Below are positions 19,268 to 21,463 of a DNA stretch of 21,463 nt, one piece after another. The DNA lies in assembly GCA_902461085.1 (NCBI GenBank), contig CABPWH010000036.1, positions 1-21,463 on the forward strand, in the 5' to 3' direction. The notes under the pieces were generated by a model. That model was given only the letters and a program-made list of their open reading frames with translations. It was not told the DNA's origin and ran no database searches. Source of the DNA: an uncultured Collinsella sp. (lineage in GTDB: Bacteria; Actinomycetota; Coriobacteriia; Coriobacteriales; Coriobacteriaceae). A program made the translations under genes and the position numbers. Within the stretch, counting starts at the first letter, position 1. Each line of letters opens with the position of its first letter.

Positions 19268-21292
19268 ATGCGTCAATTTAAGACCGAGAGCAAAAAACTG
19301 CTCGACCTCATGATCAACTCCATCTACACCAATAAAGAAATCTTCCTGCGCGAGCTTATCTCTAACGCGAGCGACGCCGTCGACAAGCTCAACTTTAAGA
19401 GCCTGCAGGACCCGAGCGTCAAGATCGACCAGGGCGACCTGGCCATTCGCGTCTCCTTTGATAAAGACGCCCGCACCATTACCATCTCGGATAACGGCAT
19501 TGGCATGACCGCCGAGGAGCTGGAGCGCAATCTGGGCACCATCGCCCATTCCGGCTCCGAGGAGTTTAAGACCGAGAACGCCGAGCAGCAGGGCTCCGAT
19601 GTCGACATCATCGGTCAGTTTGGCGTGGGCTTCTACTCGGCTTTTATGGTCGCCAGCCATGTGAAGGTCGTCAGCCGCGCCTACGGCGAGGATGTCGCCC
19701 ATGTGTGGGAATCCGACGGTCTTGAGGGCTACACCATCGAGGACGGCGAGCGCGCCGAGCACGGTACCGATGTCATCCTGACGCTGCGCGAGAACGAGAA
19801 GCTCGATGCCGACGGCGAGGCCGAGACCTACGATCGCTTCCTGACCGAGTGGGGTCTCAAGAGCCTGATTCAGCAGTACAGCAACTATGTGCGCTACCCG
19901 ATTCAGATGATGGTGTCCAAGAGCCGCCAGAAACCCAAGCCCGAGGACGCGCCGGATGATTACAAGCCCGAGTACGAGGACTACCAGGAGCTCGAGACCG
20001 TCAATTCCATGACACCGATCTGGAAGAAGCGCAGCTCCGATGTCGAGCAGAAGGACTACGACGAGTTCTACAAGTCCACGTTCCACGACTTTGACGATCC
20101 TGCGCGCACCATCAGCTTCCATGCCGAGGGCACGCTCGAGTATGACGCCCTGCTGTTTGTGCCGGGACGCGCGCCGTTCGATCTGTACAGCAAGGACTAC
20201 GAGAAGGGCCTGGCGCTCTACAGCTCCAACGTCCTGATCATGGAGAAGTGCGACGACCTGCTGCCCGACTACTACAACTTTGTCCGCGGCGTCGTGGATT
20301 CCGCCGACGTGTCGCTCAACATCTCGCGCGAGACGCTTCAGCAGAACCGTCAGCTCAAGGCCATCGCCAAGCGTGTGGAAAAGAAGATCACCGCCGACCT
20401 TGAGGATATGCGTGACAACGACCGCGAGGCCTACGAGAAGTTCTTTGAGACCTTTGGCCGCGGCCTCAAGTACGGCATCTACTCGAGTTATGGCATGAAG
20501 GCCGATGAGCTCGCCGATCTGTTGCTGTTCTGGTCTGCCAAGGAACAGAAGATGATTACCCTGGCCGAGTATGCCAAGGGCATGCCCGAGGATCAGAAGG
20601 CCATCTACTACGCCGCCGGCGACTCGCGTGAGCGCTTGGCCAAGATGCCCGTGGTAAAGGGCGTGCTCGACCGCGGCTATGACGTGCTGCTTCTGACGCA
20701 GGACGTGGATGAGTTCACCTTCCAGGCCATGCGTGAGTACGTTGCCGCCGATATGCCCAAGGTCTACGAGGACGATGCTGCCCGCGAGGCTGCCGAGAAG
20801 GCTGTGGCCGACGGTGCCGAGCCCGAGGTCGAGGATCGTCATCTAGAGCTCAAGAACGTTGCGACTGGCGATCTTGACCTGGCGACCGAGGACGAGAAAA
20901 AGGAGGCCGAGGACGCCACCAAGGAGAACGAGGACCTCTTTAACGCCATGAAGGAGGCACTCGGCGACAAGGTCGAGAAGGTTGCCGTCTCTGCGCGCCT
21001 GACCGATGCTCCCGCGTGCATCACCACCGAGGGCCCGCTTTCGCTCGAGATGGAGAAGGTGCTCCTGAAGGGTCCCGAGGGCGCGCCCGACGGTATGCCC
21101 AAGAGCCAGCGCGTGCTCGAGCTCAACGCCAAGCACCCGGTCTTTTCCAAGCTCGTCGCCGCTCAGAAGGCGGGCGACGCCGACAAGATCAAGCAGTACT
21201 CCGGTTTGCTCTATGACCAGGCCCTGCTGGTCGAGGGCATTCTGCCCGAGGACCCCGTTGCCTTCGCAGCAGCTGTTTGCAACTTGATGTAG
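19268..21292 (+). CDS. htpG: Molecular chaperone HtpG (Hsp90)
   Basis: Protein of 674 aa. The N-terminal GHKL ATPase domain shows NASDAVDKL, DNGIGMT and GQFGVGFYSAF. The middle domain includes LNISRETLQQNR. The C-terminal dimer domain ends the protein. It is an ATP-driven cytosolic chaperone for stress and protein maturation. E. coli HtpG has 624 aa; the extra length here is mainly an acidic, charged insert at about 500-560 (AEKAVADGAEPEVEDRHLEL and EDEKKEAEDATKENEDLF) between middle and C-terminal domains. ATG 19268 has GCGAAAGG about 8 bases upstream. It is monocistronic, with unusual hairpins before and after. Confidence 0.98.
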   Translation: MRQFKTESKKLLDLMINSIYTNKEIFLRELISNASDAVDKLNFKSLQDPSVKIDQGDLAIRVSFDKDARTITISDNGIGMTAEELERNLGTIAHSGSEEFKTENAEQQGSDVDIIGQFGVGFYSAFMVASHVKVVSRAYGEDVAHVWESDGLEGYTIEDGERAEHGTDVILTLRENEKLDADGEAETYDRFLTEWGLKSLIQQYSNYVRYPIQMMVSKSRQKPKPEDAPDDYKPEYEDYQELETVNSMTPIWKKRSSDVEQKDYDEFYKSTFHDFDDPARTISFHAEGTLEYDALLFVPGRAPFDLYSKDYEKGLALYSSNVLIMEKCDDLLPDYYNFVRGVVDSADVSLNISRETLQQNRQLKAIAKRVEKKITADLEDMRDNDREAYEKFFETFGRGLKYGIYSSYGMKADELADLLLFWSAKEQKMITLAEYAKGMPEDQKAIYYAAGDSRERLAKMPVVKGVLDRGYDVLLLTQDVDEFTFQAMREYVAADMPKVYEDDAAREAAEKAVADGAEPEVEDRHLELKNVATGDLDLATEDEKKEAEDATKENEDLFNAMKEALGDKVEKVAVSARLTDAPACITTEGPLSLEMEKVLLKGPEGAPDGMPKSQRVLELNAKHPVFSKLVAAQKAGDADKIKQYSGLLYDQALLVEGILPEDPVAFAAAVCNLM

Positions 21293-21300
21293 TTAGGTAT

Positions 21301-21385
21301 TTACGCGGTTTTACCAAACCGCGTAACGGCTCGACGCTGCCCTCAGTTCCGCCGTTCTAACGAACGGCGGACCAGTCGACGCTGC
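21301..21385 (+). repeat. Two hairpin-plus-tail modules after htpG
   Basis: Module 1 is a perfect 11-bp hairpin with TACC loop (21301-21326), 4 nt, then TCGACGCTGC (21331-21340). Module 2 is a perfect 10-bp hairpin with TAAC loop (21348-21371), 4 nt, then TCGACGCTGC (21376-21385). The stems differ in sequence, while fold, loop type, spacing and the 10-base tail are the same. Confidence 0.8.
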
Positions 21386-21415
21386 GCGGGCGCCAGAGCG
21401 ACAACTTGTCATTCA

Positions 21416-21455
21416 AAGAGGACGGCATGACCAGAAGGTCTATGCCGTCCTCTTT
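21416..21455. terminator. Strong bidirectional terminator
   Basis: The long stem AAGAGGACGGCATGACC (21416-21432), loop AGAA, and its complement (one bulged T) are followed by TTTT. On the minus strand it would equally end in a T run, so it probably serves htpG and a convergent gene beyond the window. Confidence 0.85.
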
Positions 21456-21463
21456 TCATGCCA

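Noticed and set aside
19184..20842. 552-codon minus-strand frame opposite htpG
   Set aside because: Shadow of htpG codon bias (Val/Leu/Gly-rich translation); no ribosome site or domain.
21301..21385. Integron attC-like sites
   Set aside because: The loops contain TAAC-like bases, but the paired core sites and an integrase gene are absent.

Overview
The window reads as chromosomal DNA from a GC-rich Gram-positive bacterium, most likely a gut Coriobacteriia of the Collinsella type. This placement is an inference from codon bias, GTG starts, Shine-Dalgarno sites of the AGGAGG kind, tRNA genes with encoded CCA, and the general look of the proteins. No 16S rRNA gene is present to confirm it.

Layout. 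1-2382: an SPFH/band-7 membrane protein, rlmH (23S rRNA methyltransferase) and proC. 2383-2541: a 159-bp nested palindrome that exactly fills the space between the proC stop codon and the stop codon of a convergent 57-codon membrane-protein gene (minus strand). 2714-4160: a divergent promoter region, serS and its terminator. 4209-5092: a hypothetical gene behind a LexA-like box, then two identical tRNA-Arg(ACG) genes in a tandem duplication. 5239-7680: an 813-aa protein of unknown function with TPR-like C-terminal helices. 7681-9084: a repeat-rich 321-bp leader ending in three 19-bp tandem units, followed by an AAA/Cdc6-like ATPase. 9153-9540: tRNA-Ser(GCT) and a degenerate structured copy of its 3' end. 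9567-10907 (minus): a secreted D-Ala-D-Ala carboxypeptidase, divergent from a VanRS-like two-component system (11105-13065). 13169-16265: pstB with a PhoB/PhoR-like two-component pair. 16461-18525: Wzz-like modulator, bacterial tyrosine kinase and PHP-type phosphatase, the regulatory trio of capsule synthesis but without any glycosyltransferase gene. 18565-21292: a GNAT acetyltransferase and htpG (Hsp90). 21301-21455: a run of hairpins ending in a strong terminator.

Functional themes. The first third is housekeeping (translation, rRNA modification, proline synthesis). The last two thirds concern the envelope and stress: peptidoglycan trimming next to a sensor pair of the glycopeptide-sensing type, phosphate sensing, polysaccharide chain-length control by tyrosine phosphorylation, and Hsp90. 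The most unusual material is non-coding: the nested palindrome after proC, antisense T-arm 11-mers at fixed distance behind every tRNA 3' end, the 19-bp repeats before the AAA ATPase, and the paired hairpin-plus-tail modules after htpG. I see no phage, IS transposase, CRISPR array or recognisable defence operon.
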